64,000 nt of DNA. It comes from Tubulanus polymorphus. Its lineage: Eukaryota > Nemertea > Palaeonemertea > Tubulaniformes > Tubulanidae. The position numbers and the translations under genes were made by a program. This document shows, piece after piece, positions 41,158-54,500 of this stretch. The notes under the pieces are model-generated. The model did not search any database. It saw only the letters and a program-made list of their open reading frames with translations, and was not told the origin of the DNA. The DNA lies in contig NC_134031.1 of NCBI RefSeq assembly GCF_964204645.1, positions 17,481,307 to 17,545,306 of the forward strand. Direction: 5' to 3'. Each line of letters starts with the position of its first letter. Position 1 is the stretch's first letter.

Positions 41158-41163
41158 AATAAA
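41158..41163 (+). terminator. ELYS polyadenylation signal
   Basis: AATAAA about 370 bases past the stop codon, within an A/T-rich 3' UTR (40790 to about 41185). Confidence 0.6.
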
Positions 41164-41259
41164 TGATGATTTATATTAAACATGTTCCATGATTTCGTTT
41201 TTCATTACGGTGATGGAACTGTCGTATCTTATTTCAAATTCATTTCGAAACGAAACTAC

Positions 41260-41398
41260 AAATTTGATATCACATCGATCATTGAGGATGAGTTACTGTG
41301 GATGCTCTTTAAAACCAAATCGTCTGCTAAATTTGGAATCACATTGACCAATGAGGATGAGTTACTGTGGATGCTCTTTAAAACCAAATCGTCTGCTA
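41260..41398 (+). repeat. 69-bp tandem duplication
   Basis: Two adjacent 69-base units, the second starting at 41329, share GAGGATGAGTTACTGTGGATG, CTCTTTAAAACCAAATCGTCTGC and their borders with only a few differences. The step is a multiple of three, so both lie in one 104-codon plus-strand frame (41182-41496). That frame has no other sign of being a gene. The duplication begins about 75 bases after the likely end of the ELYS transcript. Confidence 0.85.
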
Positions 41399-41499
41399 TA
41401 ACCGATAGTCGGTATGAAAACACATGTACCTGTAACGAAATTCTAAGTTACAGTTTTAATAGAAACACAAGTTACAGTTTATTTGTATTCTGCTAAAAT

Positions 41500-44400
41500 A
41501 TGATTTCCTACCGAGTACAATGCGTTTAGGTCAGAAACGGCTAAATTATCGATGTCCTGGTTCAAAATAATAATGATCAAATACGATGATGCATTCTAAT
41601 CAAACGTCTGCTAATAATCTATACACATTGCTTTGATGGTCGACGCGGGTTCCTGCGGGTTATGTTGATTCAGGAATCTCTGAATATCCAGATCAATATG
41701 CTCGGAAACGAATAGTTAAATGTAGCGTTGATTCCAGTCATCTACGTCTGCTGTTTTATTTTGCTGCCGTAAAAAGGATATTTGTTCAGGCCGTCAGCGA
41801 AAGTATTTTCCTATGAATCGCTCGAGGAATGTTGATTTCCAGCAATCTACGTCATTTCAGCTGTGTATCATTTTTCGTTTCATTTATTAGCCAGGTAGAC
41901 GGCGTATCTCGGCGATATTTTTTTCATAATCCCCAATCCAACCCAGTGAATATATACTTATCGCGGTAAGCAAAGATATCGGAATACTCGGATTTCAGGT
42001 CAGTTTATAACGTACGGATTATCTCGACAATCCTGAATTATGCAGGACACGAAAATGCAACGGGGAATGAAATAAGACCGCCGCCTTCAGGATTTTTAGC
42101 CGAAGATTTCTAAGCTAACCAAAACTTGTATCCGATAAAGAAATTTCATGTTTCCTTTGCTTTAGGCGAAGATAAAATGATACCTTGTTTCTCTAAATCA
42201 GCCGGGCCACTTTTGTAAACTGCAATAAGATTGATCCAGTTCATTTCTTTAGCTGGTTCTGCTATCGCTTTCTTCATTATGATTTTGAAATAGTAACGCA
42301 GAGAGAGTAGATAGGCGGCCGGGTCAACTTTCAAATCGTCAGAAATGAAAAACGAGGTTTCAATTTGTTTAGCCTTGTACATTCATTTTTGATAATCTAT
42401 ACTGAAATCGATTTTAAGTTGTTATAGCGTATGAAGTTCCCTATTTTATAAGAAAATGGAGCCGTTTATTGGACAGTTGCCGATACTCACAGCTAAGGGA
42501 ATATCGTAATTTTCCCCCAGTGGGTGATATGAAAACCTGCGTATATATATCGGTGATGATCAGCTATCATTTCAGAATAACGCCTACAAGACAATAACGT
42601 GATAGTTTTCTTCCACATGAATGAATGTCCACGACTGATATCTGTTTGCGCATTCAACTACATATACATATATATCCGTGTTCGAATTAAGGCTCCACGA
42701 ACAGACAGATACCGGTAAAAACGCCCTAGGAATTACAATCGAAGGAAGCGTAAAGCCGACTTTTAAGTCAGGACGCGAGTCAAGCCCAACGCCCACGAGG
42801 GTGACATGAAATTAATCTTATAAACGTTAAAAGGTTTCTTCATGCATTCCTTCATCTTAAATGTTTGTATTTGTTATATATACTATTGTGCGATTATCAT
42901 AATTAAGAATGGAAAATAGAATTGTCATTATTAACGTCATTAACGCACACGACGCAGGGAAACGCAGAAACACGAAAACAAACATGTGTGATCTGGAAAA
43001 CGTTGTTGACAAAACCATGTTTCTCATTACCATGTTTCTCGTTAACGTACGCGACAGAGAAACATGTTTCTGTCTCCTGTTTCCGCCTCCGTCTGTGCTA
43101 GGCTTTTAGAATCCCCTCGAAACCTTACGCTAACGGTAGTAATTTTCCCTTCATATTATATAACTTTCAAATCGAATCTAAAAACACTGGAACTGGTATC
43201 TTAAAAAAAAAACAACAAAAAACCAACCAAAAATTTGAAATAAAAAAAACTTTTTTAAGGACAATAGTCAACTGGGATGGTGTGCTACATGATTCAATAA
43301 TTTATCATTACTCGAAATTGTTATACGCCTCCAACGACGAAAATAATTCACTCGCTTTTAAAATTTTACGACTTCTGGGGAGAGACATCGAAACACACTT
43401 AACACGAACGCAATCGCAGCGTGTAGAACGCACTGTAATTAGCGACCCAGATTTCCCACGATTGATCACGCCCCATATTCCGTTGAAAAATCCTCTTGTT
43501 CCCGAACTGCAAAAATCGATGGTTGTTGTTTATTTTTGAACACGACCGAACGCCATGTGTTGATACGGATTCTAAAATGTCAATAACAAGGCTAGGCGCA
43601 GAGGTTGTCTGACTAAAGTCTTATAGGGATCACAATCCTTCATTAGAAAGACATCGACGTTAAATGCGCTATACATGTCTTTAGTTTCATATCAATGAAA
43701 ATCGTCTGCTGAAAAATAACCGCGCAGCTATGTGACATTGATCGTCTCTCTATCCAAGACCGCCAGCCCGTCCTTAAAATCTGCTTTTGAAATTTGATTT
43801 TTAACTCGTGATGCGAGCGGTTTGTCGTCGTGTCACGTGACTATTTTGAAGTTGCGCGAAATTGTTCGGAACACTGCGTCTGCGATATAAGATCAAAAAC
43901 GAGCCTCATCTATTCCTACCTTCCTTTCACGTCCAAACGCAAGTCTAAAAAGTAAATCCCATATGAATATTTTCCTTTCTAGATTTTCGCGTAAATGCGT
44001 AGAAATAATGAACCGCTGCCACGAACACAATTAACGGGATTTACTAATGTTTTAATGTCCTTTATGTTTCCATCGATCGAATCTTTACATATTCTGCATC
44101 AGGTAAAATAAGTTTGAAACGAGATACTGCATTTTGGATCAAAGACTATGAGATCAGGGAATTCAGATTTGCTATTAATTAAATTTTCCATCATTTGGGG
44201 AGATTTTTCATTAAATAAATGCTTTGAAAAAGTCACCACTGTTCTCCAAACTGAGTTGAACATTTGCAGGTTTTCTTCCTGAACTGTACTGTTACCAAGT
44301 TGTTGCAATTACCTGCAACGTTCGGCGACCTCCTGTCGTCAATTTACAGGGACGATGAGGTATTCGCATTGCACACGGGATTTCTACGGTTTCGAGACAT

Positions 44401-44640
44401 ACGATACGATCTGACACGGGTTTCCTCAGATCTTTAAGCGCCCACCAGTGTTAAGCACCGACTCTCCCTTCTTTTTACTTCCCAGCGATTTAATCAACAG
44501 ACCACGTACTCGGGAAACGAACGCATTTCCGAAAATTCCGAAACAGAAAGTTCGCATTGGTGTTTCGACGTCGTCAAACGACCTTTTCCGTTGCGGCTAT
44601 TTATAAAAATATACGGACCACACTGACATAGTCATGTCGT
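41500..44640. other. Gene-poor stretch
   Basis: Apart from the family D copy near 42.2 kb, no gene is supported. An 85-codon plus-strand frame at 43282-43539 begins after an A-rich tract and ends in TGA. It has no recognised family and no splice partners. Confidence 0.5.
42146..42382 (-). repeat. Family D repeat copy carrying a 78-codon open frame
   Basis: A minus-strand frame of 78 codons starts ATGTACAAGGCT and looks protein-like. However, its second half (AACTGGATC...GCAGTTTACAAA, GGCCCGGCTGATTTAGAG, CAAGGTATCATTTT) matches text at 59750-59880 and 24190-24335, where the frame is broken. It is most likely a repeat-derived open frame rather than a conserved gene. If the family once coded a protein, this is its best preserved copy in the window. 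Confidence 0.5.
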
Positions 44641-44647
44641 TCCTTGT

Positions 44648-44653
44648 TTTATT
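44648..44653 (-). terminator. Possible polyadenylation signal of the two-exon membrane-protein candidate
   Basis: AATAAA on the minus strand, about 225 bases past the stop at 44878. It supports a transcript unit on this strand but may be chance in AT-rich DNA. Confidence 0.35.
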
Positions 44654-44877
44654 TATAGGAAACATCGATCCTTATTGGTGTTTGTAGAAACTGCTTGGAT
44701 CCATTTCGTCTTTCATTCGATAAGACGCTTTAAGATCATCAAAATCTGGATGCTTCAAAACGGCGATAATGGCTTGATCTCAACATTCACTGCAATACAG
44801 TCTCCTATATACCTTTATATGACCAGTGGAAAGAGTTGGTATTCTACATGTAATTTGGCAAGATGTATTTTCCGAGG

Positions 44878-45377
44878 TTATTTCGGATCGAACCCCGTTA
44901 TAAGTAATGTGTACTGGTCGTTATTTTCATAATGAGAAATTATTGTTACGACAGCAAATGCACTAAGTCCAAAAATAAACGAAAAATTTACGAGTAGATT
45001 AGCGTTCCTTCGCCATCGTGCAGACTTTGTTCCGTCGGTCCTCTGAATACCACCTGAAATTTCCGTATGTATACCGTGCGGCAATTGAAGCGACAAAAAG
45101 CATTAAGATGTGACCAGAATAGATTATGACAGTCATGTTGCATATTCAAATAAACGATGAGGGTTCAAAAGGATAAACTTCCTACGCATTTACATTTCCG
45201 GAATACATGTCTACCGTAATAGGCTATGCCTTTTGTTTTATGAATTAATGTATGCAACATGTTCATCCTACCTGTTGTTCTTTTTTTTTTATTCGCGATA
45301 ACTACGTTGGCGTTTAACGACGAGGGCTGACGAGCGGATGCTGGATTCTTACTGGCGCGCACATTTCGTGACGTCAT
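44878..45377 (-). CDS. Candidate two-exon small single-pass membrane protein, unknown family
   Basis: Exon A (45377-45272) starts MTSRNVRASKNPASARQPSS and ends at a GTAGGA donor in phase 1. Exon B (45053-44878) follows a GAAATTTCAG acceptor in the same phase and ends in TAA, giving 93 residues. Exon A is basic and Ser/Asn-rich, ending NKKKRTTG. Exon B has RWRRNAN, a 20-22 residue hydrophobic span (about 55-76) and a polar tail ISHYENNDQY...GFDPK. The positive charge before the span suggests the N-terminus in the cytosol. The start lies 154 bases from the NdWFamide start codon, on the other strand. No family was recognised. Frame continuity across the splice and the downstream AATAAA favour a gene; short length and lack of homology argue for caution. 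Confidence 0.4.
45369..45376. promoter_or_regulatory. Palindromic CRE (TGACGTCA) between two divergent start codons
   Basis: A perfect CREB/ATF consensus 156 bases upstream of the NdWFamide ATG, embedded in CGTGACGTCATTC. It also overlaps the first codons of the minus-strand candidate. cAMP-response elements are common near neuropeptide gene starts. Its use here is inference. Confidence 0.5.
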
Positions 45378-45531
45378 TCTTCAGAACTTAAAACTTCGAT
45401 GGCGCTACGATTCGCACCAGACCACAATTCCAGCGCGTGAAAACCATCCGTCGTAAGGCTGATCCTCATCGCATAAGATCAAGACGTGTGAATTATCTCT
45501 CAAATCTTTGGACGTTAAAGCTCACGAGAAA

Positions 45532-48500
45532 ATGATGTCCCGAGCAGTTTTCATAGCTTTCTTCCTCATGGCCGTCGTGGTGACAGTGTCCCAAGCGAAC
45601 TGGTTCGGAAAGAGAGGTAAGTAGCGGCTTTTGAAATTAAACATGTCTCGATTTCTTGGTTAGGTTGAACAAAGACGTTAAAAAACCTGATGATTAGAAT
45701 ATGCAGTTCTGAATTAAACCTCGCCTTACTCGGCAGCCAGGCTACCGGGACCGGAAAAAATTGACCGAGGTCCCGTAAGCAAAGTTAAGGATCGGAAAAA
45801 TAAGATGCGAAATCAGAAAATGATTTCGTTTCAATCCATTCGTCTAAAGTTCTAGTTTGTTTGGGTATGTCCGAGTAAGGCCAAGGTTTACTGTCACAGC
45901 GTATACTATTTGGAAAATTGAATACTTAGCGCAATGAAGAAAGGTAAAAAAGGTTACGTTAAGTCGAGAAGATGCACACAATATCCGTAAATATACACGA
46001 GAAAAATCCCACAATAAATTCCGCTAAAGATGAACAGTTCTTGAATAGAAATATGTATTCTTTGGCTGAATTATTTGAGGGATTTCTCTCGTATGTTTCT
46101 ATACGTTTGTTAGCAAGATTCGAAATTTTGCTTGTTACATAGAATAAAGAGTCGCCAGATAATTCTATTAATCCTATTGAATCATATTTTATGAATAGTT
46201 AAAAAAGAAGCATATACTTTAATGATTGTCAGAATTACCATCAGAATCATAAACAACGCGTTCATTTGAACTTTTAAACTTGTGCCTTCAAAGAAAGTTG
46301 GCTCGCGCGTCGTTAACGCTTTGAAGTCTCAGAGAAATCTCCAGTTACAAGTCACTTATCGATATTTCGAAACAGAACTCACAATGGAAGGATGCTGCTA
46401 TTGATATCATCCATCTCGTGGTGGAAGAAAAATATTCAAAACATGACGATGACTCAAATCACAGATTTGCCAGTTCCGCGAAGTATCACCTCATGTATAC
46501 GAAACTGAACATGTAAAGACAATTTGCCTCAACTTAGTTTGGTTACGATATTGCTTATGTTCCGCGTAATGCATCAGTCGCATTTGAAGATTTAATTGCG
46601 CTGACCAGTTTAATCTTACGTCCTTCGCGTATGGTTTCATCTGAATGCTCTGCATATTAAGTAGACCCATTATTTCCTATTCCTCATACTTTTTAGATGT
46701 TCTTACTACTGTTCTTTTTGTCATTGCACCGATGTATTTGAACATAATCTCAAAGTGTTAAGTTTAGAACAAATTCTAACTCCATCATATTTCCCATATA
46801 CGTATATACCAATTTGTATAGATATGATGTTTAGATCAATCTATACGATACATGTGTTACGCCTTTATATAAAGCGAATTGGGATGCCATATATGTATCA
46901 TCGTTGGTCAATCAGCAATTCTTGACCTTGTTGGCAATTAATCTATCAGCCATGACATGTTTCGCTTATCCACGAATCGCGGGATGCTTTAAGAAGATAT
47001 AATTGAATACCTTGTGCACGTTATTTTTATTCTGATATATTCAAGAACAAGTTTAATCCGGCCCTGTGTATAATGGCGATAATTTGATACTTCTTCTGTC
47101 GGCATGATCAAAGAAATTCGAAAGAAAACTATTTGCGGTTTTACATACGGAATAGCCAATCGGTGCTTTTATTTCGGATCACGTGGTCATACCGCACGTC
47201 GGTCGACCAATGAAAAGTTATTCGTCGATCTCCGAGCAACTTTTCTTTAAAAAGTACGTTCAATTTAAAGTAAGGAAATTTAGAATTATGAAACTACCCT
47301 CGGAATAAAGTTTGGGACGCCTCCGTTGCTCGTAAAGTCAATCTACTGATTCATTCACTCCATCGTATGCGTGAATAATCATTTTTTTTTATTACCATAT
47401 TGATGCTTTGGTGGACGTGCCATCATACATCATAACTAGAATTTCGACAATTACGCAATATCTGCGAACTATCGGCAACAGAGTTCACCTGAAAGGGGGC
47501 ATTTATGCACACAGTTCTTGAAATGCTTGGATTTTTTAGAAAATTATTTCTGAAAATAACGAACTTCAAAGTTCAGTACCCTTGATTTCTATGCGCACGG
47601 CAAAAACTGACCACCGATTTTTATATCGCTCTCATGTCGCATTGTTGTAATTTTGAGAAATGATTTTTACATAACTGAAAACTAGAGATTCACGCGGTTT
47701 GAATGTTGCTGAAACTGTCAAAATCCATCCATGGACAGATGAAATATGATACAACACGCATCACAGATAGTTTTTAAAAAAGAGAAAAAAATGACCCAAC
47801 AATACGGGACAAAAGTACCATAACAAAATGGCGGCTAGCAACTGTAAAATGGTTTATTGTTCGTCGTTTTACCCGCGTTAGCACCCGGTGATATACGATT
47901 TATACGCAATTCAATGAACAAAATACACTAGAGATTTGAAATACCGTCTGGTTTGTTTCATCAATACATGGTGCGGTATTCGTCTGAACTCCTAATCACC
48001 CGCACTCCCACACCTTTATCCGATTTCAAAGGTATAGCTTAGTTTAGTTGTCAATTGGTTATGATTGTCATCGTCAAAGTTAATTAGATATACCGAGTTC
48101 ATTTTGCTTTTTGTCCACAAACCTGTCATCACCGGCCGCTAAAATAACAACGAAGCTTATTTTGCCCGACACGCTTTTTTGTGAAATGTTCGTTTCGACG
48201 CGCAAAAATGAATCCGAATTGCGGGAAAATTGGGAATAGACAAAGTCGCGTAGCGAGTGGCTTTGATACCGATTTTCTCTATGATTTTTCAAACCCATAA
48301 TGAGATTTGAGTGCGAGTAATGTGAACTGTCGAAATGGGGATAGTGGTTGTAGATTGGATTTGCCGAGAACCGGATATGATATGGATTTTCTTCGAGCTT
48401 TCCTAAATCTGCCTGGCATGGATTCGCGCGGCCGCTCCCAAAGGGATTCCTAATCCCGCATTGTAAGGTGAAATAGAAAAAAAAAAGAAAAACGATGTTC

Positions 48501-51500
48501 TTAATGTTGAAATCAGTTTGAGGCATCGCCGAAATACATAAAGCAGACGGTGGAGTTGTGTTACTTTACAATTATTCTGTACTTCACTTCTTGGAAAGTC
48601 TCCACAGACAATGTTTTCCTCCAGGGGCGGATACAAGGGGATGGTGCAGGGGGTGCGCACCCCCTAAAATGTAAATGGCTCAATTCTACAGGGAAAATTA
48701 AGAATGTTAAATTGATACCTAAAGAGTTTGTTAAGCTTTTGTGTATTTCCAAAAAAATTGAGTTAATGTTTTCCGATGAGCTTTCTTTCGGGGGGGGGGG
48801 GGGGTTGCCCACGGAACCGAATGTTTGTTAGTTGGAACACTGATCTGGAAATGGACGACCACGGGATTCAGCATGTCCGCTGTTGTTCGGACTTAGTTTC
48901 AAGATGGCCGACACTGTAAAAAACGTTACGACCGAGCTAGAGTGCGTCCGGTAAAGTTGTGACTTAGTAGACTAGCTACGAAAACCGAAGGTTGGCTTGG
49001 TTGCCAATATTTCCTACCACAGGTGATGGTCACTTGAGGTTCAACCTCTAGTTTGCAGGTATAAAGGAAGAAATGGTGATTATATGTAAAGCTAGTTCTT
49101 CATAATTCGAAAACGAAGTCAGATTGAAATATCAAGAAATGTGTAGCAAATAAAAGGAAAATGGGGAAAAAATTGTAGGTGTTACCATTTCGTCACGGAT
49201 TGTCGTTCTTTGCGAGAATTATTCTCGCGTGATTACTTAAGCATGCAGACGATCTTTGAGAAACCACGTGTAACGTTTACAGATCAATGTCAACAGACGA
49301 GAATCACATCGACACCTGAAAAACTGGATGTGACAGATCGGGTTTTTTTCAAACTCGAACCATTCATTTGATCATAGCAAACAGCCGAACTTTCTTATGT
49401 ATTTGATTTTTCTCTGCAAAACAAAAAGCAAAATACTGTAACTTGAAAAACGTTGTTCGCCTTTGCAACGATGGGCACACAACAAAAATGTTAAAGAATT
49501 ACTGCTTTTCACGCGTTACGCGATATCATCAATAAATGCACAAGCCTCTGTCGATATCGATCATAAACGAATTTTTAACGAACAGATTATACTCAATTTC
49601 AATACCAAATTCATGGCGGTACGTAGGCCTACAATGCCATGATGATTGAAACCTTAAGATGAATGACGAAATAAAATTTCCAAATCCTTTTAGAAAAACT
49701 TAAGAGTGGATCTGTTTTGAACATGAGCACTTGTAGAAAGTGGAAATTTGAGATTTTTGGTCAATTTCCCAGGGACGCTGCTTAACTGCGTAGATAAATA
49801 GTATCGATCAGCCAATCCTTATTATCCATAAATAAACAACGAACATGGAAAACCATTCTCCGAAAACTTTTTTCGTTTCTTTTGACGGCAGATTTTGTCC
49901 TCGAAATAGAACGAACTAAAACCCAACAGCAACCCCGGGGATATTTAGACAATGGCGCCGAAATCTGGTGACGCGCATCGATCGGAGTTTGTAACCCAAC
50001 TCTTTACTAGCTGTTGATGTTGCAAACTAATACTTATCCCATTCAGGTCTGGAAATCCGGTACAGATGCTATCGACAACGCAAAGTCTATTATTTATTCG
50101 CTCCGACCGACGAGCGACGGTATACGGGGATCTAAACTATTGAATAATTGACGAAAAACATGAGAATTAATATCGCAAAATCCGACAGAAAGTTTACAAG
50201 AGATTTTATTCCCCTTAATCTATCAGCTCGTCTGCGCATGCCGATATTAGGTCATCTCAGAGAATTGTCACGTGATGGTATCCAGTAACCGACTTCAATG
50301 AAGATTTTTCAAAAGAAAAAAAATACGTTTGAAACGAATATCTGTGACTAGGTTCTCGAGCTAAAACTTCTCTCCAGATAATGAGTGGCTTATATTGCAA
50401 GTTTGTTATTGTTTTACAAAGAGATGCTTTTTACGAGACCTTTTGTTTTATTCGATATAAAGAATTGCTATAGTTCAAAAGAAACAATCTTCTTCGCTTC
50501 TATCCTTTTGAGTTTTAGTTACGCATACATTACATCTCGAATGGAATCTCCAATCAAACGCATAAGGCGCCGAGAAATCTTACCGGGTGAATTGGATTTT
50601 CATATGATACCCCGGAAAGTTTTTATCAGCAAATTACGTGTGCAGGCCTCGATTTTTTTCTCATATTTCATTGTTCTCGATAGATGAAAAATCAACATAC
50701 ATCCGATATCTCAAGACGTCATTCGTTTGAAATAATCAGTCGACGCTTTCGTAATTCCGAATGAACTCGGTTGCGGGATAATGACTTTCCTTTCGTATAT
50801 ACATAGAACAAACTTATCGGGTTTATTGAGCAAGTATATACACATATGCGATAACTATCTGTCTCAGAGGGTGTCGTGTATCGTGCATTGTTCTCCTGGA
50901 CAATCGAATCCGCGCAGGTATGAAATTAATCATCTATACTTTCGCGATTGCGGACTTTTTTGATGTCGTCGCCATTATTAGACGATTCCGCGAATTAAGC
51001 CGAACCCCTGATGCGCCCAGGTACTTCGTACAATACCGAACGTTAGTTATGCGAAATGTGAGCCACCATTTTATGGCGCTATATAATGGCGATTGATGAT
51101 TGCGCATCCCTTTTATTTTTCTGTTAATTATTCACGAAGATGTAGGGAAATTACAGTACATGGAAGGATATACCTAGGCCCATACAGAAATAATGTATCG
51201 GTTATGTGCGTTTGATTTAGTGTTTCCATCTTATGAAAATGAAAGAACCATGTTGCAAAACTGAAAGCTATCTTATTTCAATCAGTTCCTATGTCCACCA
51301 TCACTCTATTTACTTTACTCTGCTTACTTTAATCTGCATTGAAAGTTCCGAGTCGAGATGGAAGTCAGAGATTGCAATCGAAATCTGGCGTCAGGTTTCA
51401 ATATCTCCCGATGTATCAAGTTTATTTTCGACGAATCATTCTTTATTCATTTCTTTTTCTCGAAAAAGCAATACATGATCATCGAGTCTATCTCAGTGCA

Positions 51501-54500
51501 ACTCGTATTCGACCGGAGAGAACAGTCTGCGCGCATTATTTCGAGAACGTATGATCGCGCAAGCAGAAGAAAAATTCTAACGTTTGCCTGGAGATTCTAA
51601 CATTCAGTTTACGGACAAAAACCACCGGTTCTGGCGATGCTGTTACATTCTTTAGTTTATTATTGCAATCGAATCATTTGCTTGATCGCAGTTTATGAGG
51701 CGATAGTTTTGTTCGTTGGAATATATACCTGAGGCGAAGCGCGACAGTCCTCAACTCTAGCAAACATCGGGTCAAGTATTGATGATTTGCAAACTAGCAT
51801 AAAGGAATGTATATATAGCATTATTGAAATTAATTTTACTGAATATATTCCTTCCGAATGAGTTGGTCATTTTAACCTTTTAAACATGAAACATTTACAT
51901 GAGAACAATTTAACGTCTTTGAAGTATGGAATATGTATTGTCTTTAAATGCGCGATTCCGTTGAAACTACGATCATTAATTCTATGAAATTTTCTAAGAA
52001 CTTCTTAGAATTTCTAAGAATAGATAATCAATTTCCCAACTCGTTGACGAATTATTCTCCGTCTCCGTCGACGATCTTTCGATTTTCTTTCCGCAACTTT
52101 TTCGTTCGCTTTATCTTGAGTTGTATAAGCTGGTTGGCTAACTGCACACTTTTTCAATGACCTTGGTATCGATAGAAACAAAATATTGGAAAAAGCACTT
52201 TTTCGGATACACGTTTTTCTAAGATTGCGAAATGCGAGGTCTCGAAAAAATAAATACTTCATCTGCGCAGATTGCGATAAAAACTTAAACAACTTCTCAA
52301 AATAATTAATCACTGTCGAGTCGATATCATTTCACTCGGGTTGAATTACTTTTCTGTAATCAGCATCAGAACCGAAATGTAATACGAAACTGACTTTTTA
52401 GAAGTGCTGATTACATCGCACGCTCCACTCCCGTTACAGCATTTTGGGCTTTTTCGTACTTACAGAAATTCGAGGACTGTAACGATTGTTCGAAAATGTC
52501 ACTGCTATAATAAATAATCTCTGTGTCTGTTTTTAAGTTCCGTCAACAAAGTTTTAAACATTTTCCGTCGTCAGTCTGGTTTTCGGTAAAAAAATGGTTT
52601 TAGCTAAATGTTACAACGTCGAAAATGAACACATGATACTTTGATGAGAAAAATTCAGAAGTTAGTTCTGGCTACATTTTCACCATCTCAAAAATGGGTT
52701 CATCAAGGGTGTATGATGGCTATTTTTATTCATTTAGCGTAGGCAGTAGCGAATTAGACATGAGATCGAGACCTTATAGATATAAGAAACACGTGCCTTT
52801 AAACAAAAAGACTTCAAAGAATCAAATTTCAAAGAGTTTCTACATCACGGGAGACTTAGAACGGCTTTACGTCGTCGGCTTCACACACACTACATGTATA
52901 TGCAATTTATTCATGATCGAAAAGAATCTACAAAGAATCCGCAAGAAGTCGAACTCGAAACGATTGAATACTGAAAGATTTGAAGAGATCTAGATTATCA
53001 TATATCACGTCTATTAAAGCAAATATGTATAAATGTATTAGCATTAGCTCGTACGTCATTCAGTGTCCGATGCTTTTTCTTCGTCCACCAGCAAACATCA
53101 CATGAACAATCGCGTCATCATGTCATTTGTCGAATAATAGCTCCAGGATCAGCCCGCCAACTTTAGGACTTAGGTCATGACTGAACAAGGGCTCTGAATT
53201 TTAAGTTTCGCATACTTCACGTGCAAATGTTAACAGCACAATACTGCCAAAAATATTTCAAATAAACTGCCATTCATGTTTTAGAAATAATATAGGGAGA
53301 AAAAATGATCGTGGTCTAGACACAATATTGGCTCTTTGAAGTCATTTGACTCAGGAGTCGGACTAAAATCCACGCCATGAAACTTTAGGTCCTGGAGCTA
53401 GATTTGCTTTGTTTTATGTTTAATAAGCTCAGATCAATTTCATATTTCGTTCAATGGCGAATGAATTCAATGCGGCTTATAGATACATCGCCTGGGGTTA
53501 CTCCAAGTTTCCTTTTAGCGGTGGATGGAAGGTGGTGAGATTTTTGCCGCCGTAAAAACCGTTACAATATTGTTTGTACACATCGATACCTAGTATACGC
53601 TGTGCGAGTCGGTTCTGTGTGACTCGATGTGCATTACGTCATCAATATTGGCGTTTCAAAATAACATTTAGAATTGTGAATTTTGGCGTTTATTTTGTAA
53701 CTAGATATCTCATAACTATATTTTTTTCATAACCGAGATATTTCATAATTTTATATTTGATGAATTTTGATAATCGTTTTTGAGAGGATGCGCACTACGT
53801 CAGCAACATACCGGGACTAGACTGGTTGCCGGTCAATTCAATAATCGATATTCAAGTTCAAAATAACTTGTATAATTGAACCTTTATACCATATCATTTA
53901 CACTATATCATTCATTGTCGACAACATTAAGCAATATATGTGTTATTTTTCAAGGCGTCAATAAACTTTCAAGTTAGTAGTTTTCTGGTTAGGTTATGAA
54001 TGAAAAGGAATGCCACGTCGCTCCTCAAACGTTGTACGGAGACACCCCCATTAATCCGTCGGAGTATTTTCAGATTGCGGGATGTGCTTACCGTTGTCAG
54101 ATGTCATTTTCAGTGCATCACGCGCGCATATCGCGGAAACTATGTGACTTTTTCGCCAATTTTCTATTGTCAATTGCCATCTGTCAATCTCGCATCGTAA
54201 CTGTCCACTAATGGATCGGGAAATACACAACAATCGTTTTCTTATCGGTTTTCTTCTGCATACCTGGTCAACACCTCGCGAATGCTCTCAATTGAATTCG
54301 TTGGCTTTTTAGCCAATTCCATCATCTTCTTGACAGGTGCGCGAATTCCGAATAACAACTCGTGAAAATGGAAAGAACGATCTTTTCGCGGTATATATGA
54401 TTGGAATTGATTATAGATACCGGTATCATATGAAATGATAGCTTAAACCTTTCGGGGGGGGGGGGGGGCATTCGAATGATCTCTTGTTTAATATCCAATG

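Noticed and set aside
43282-43539. 85-codon plus-strand frame
   Set aside because: Looks fairly protein-like but has no recognised family, no upstream exon and no polyadenylation signal close by.
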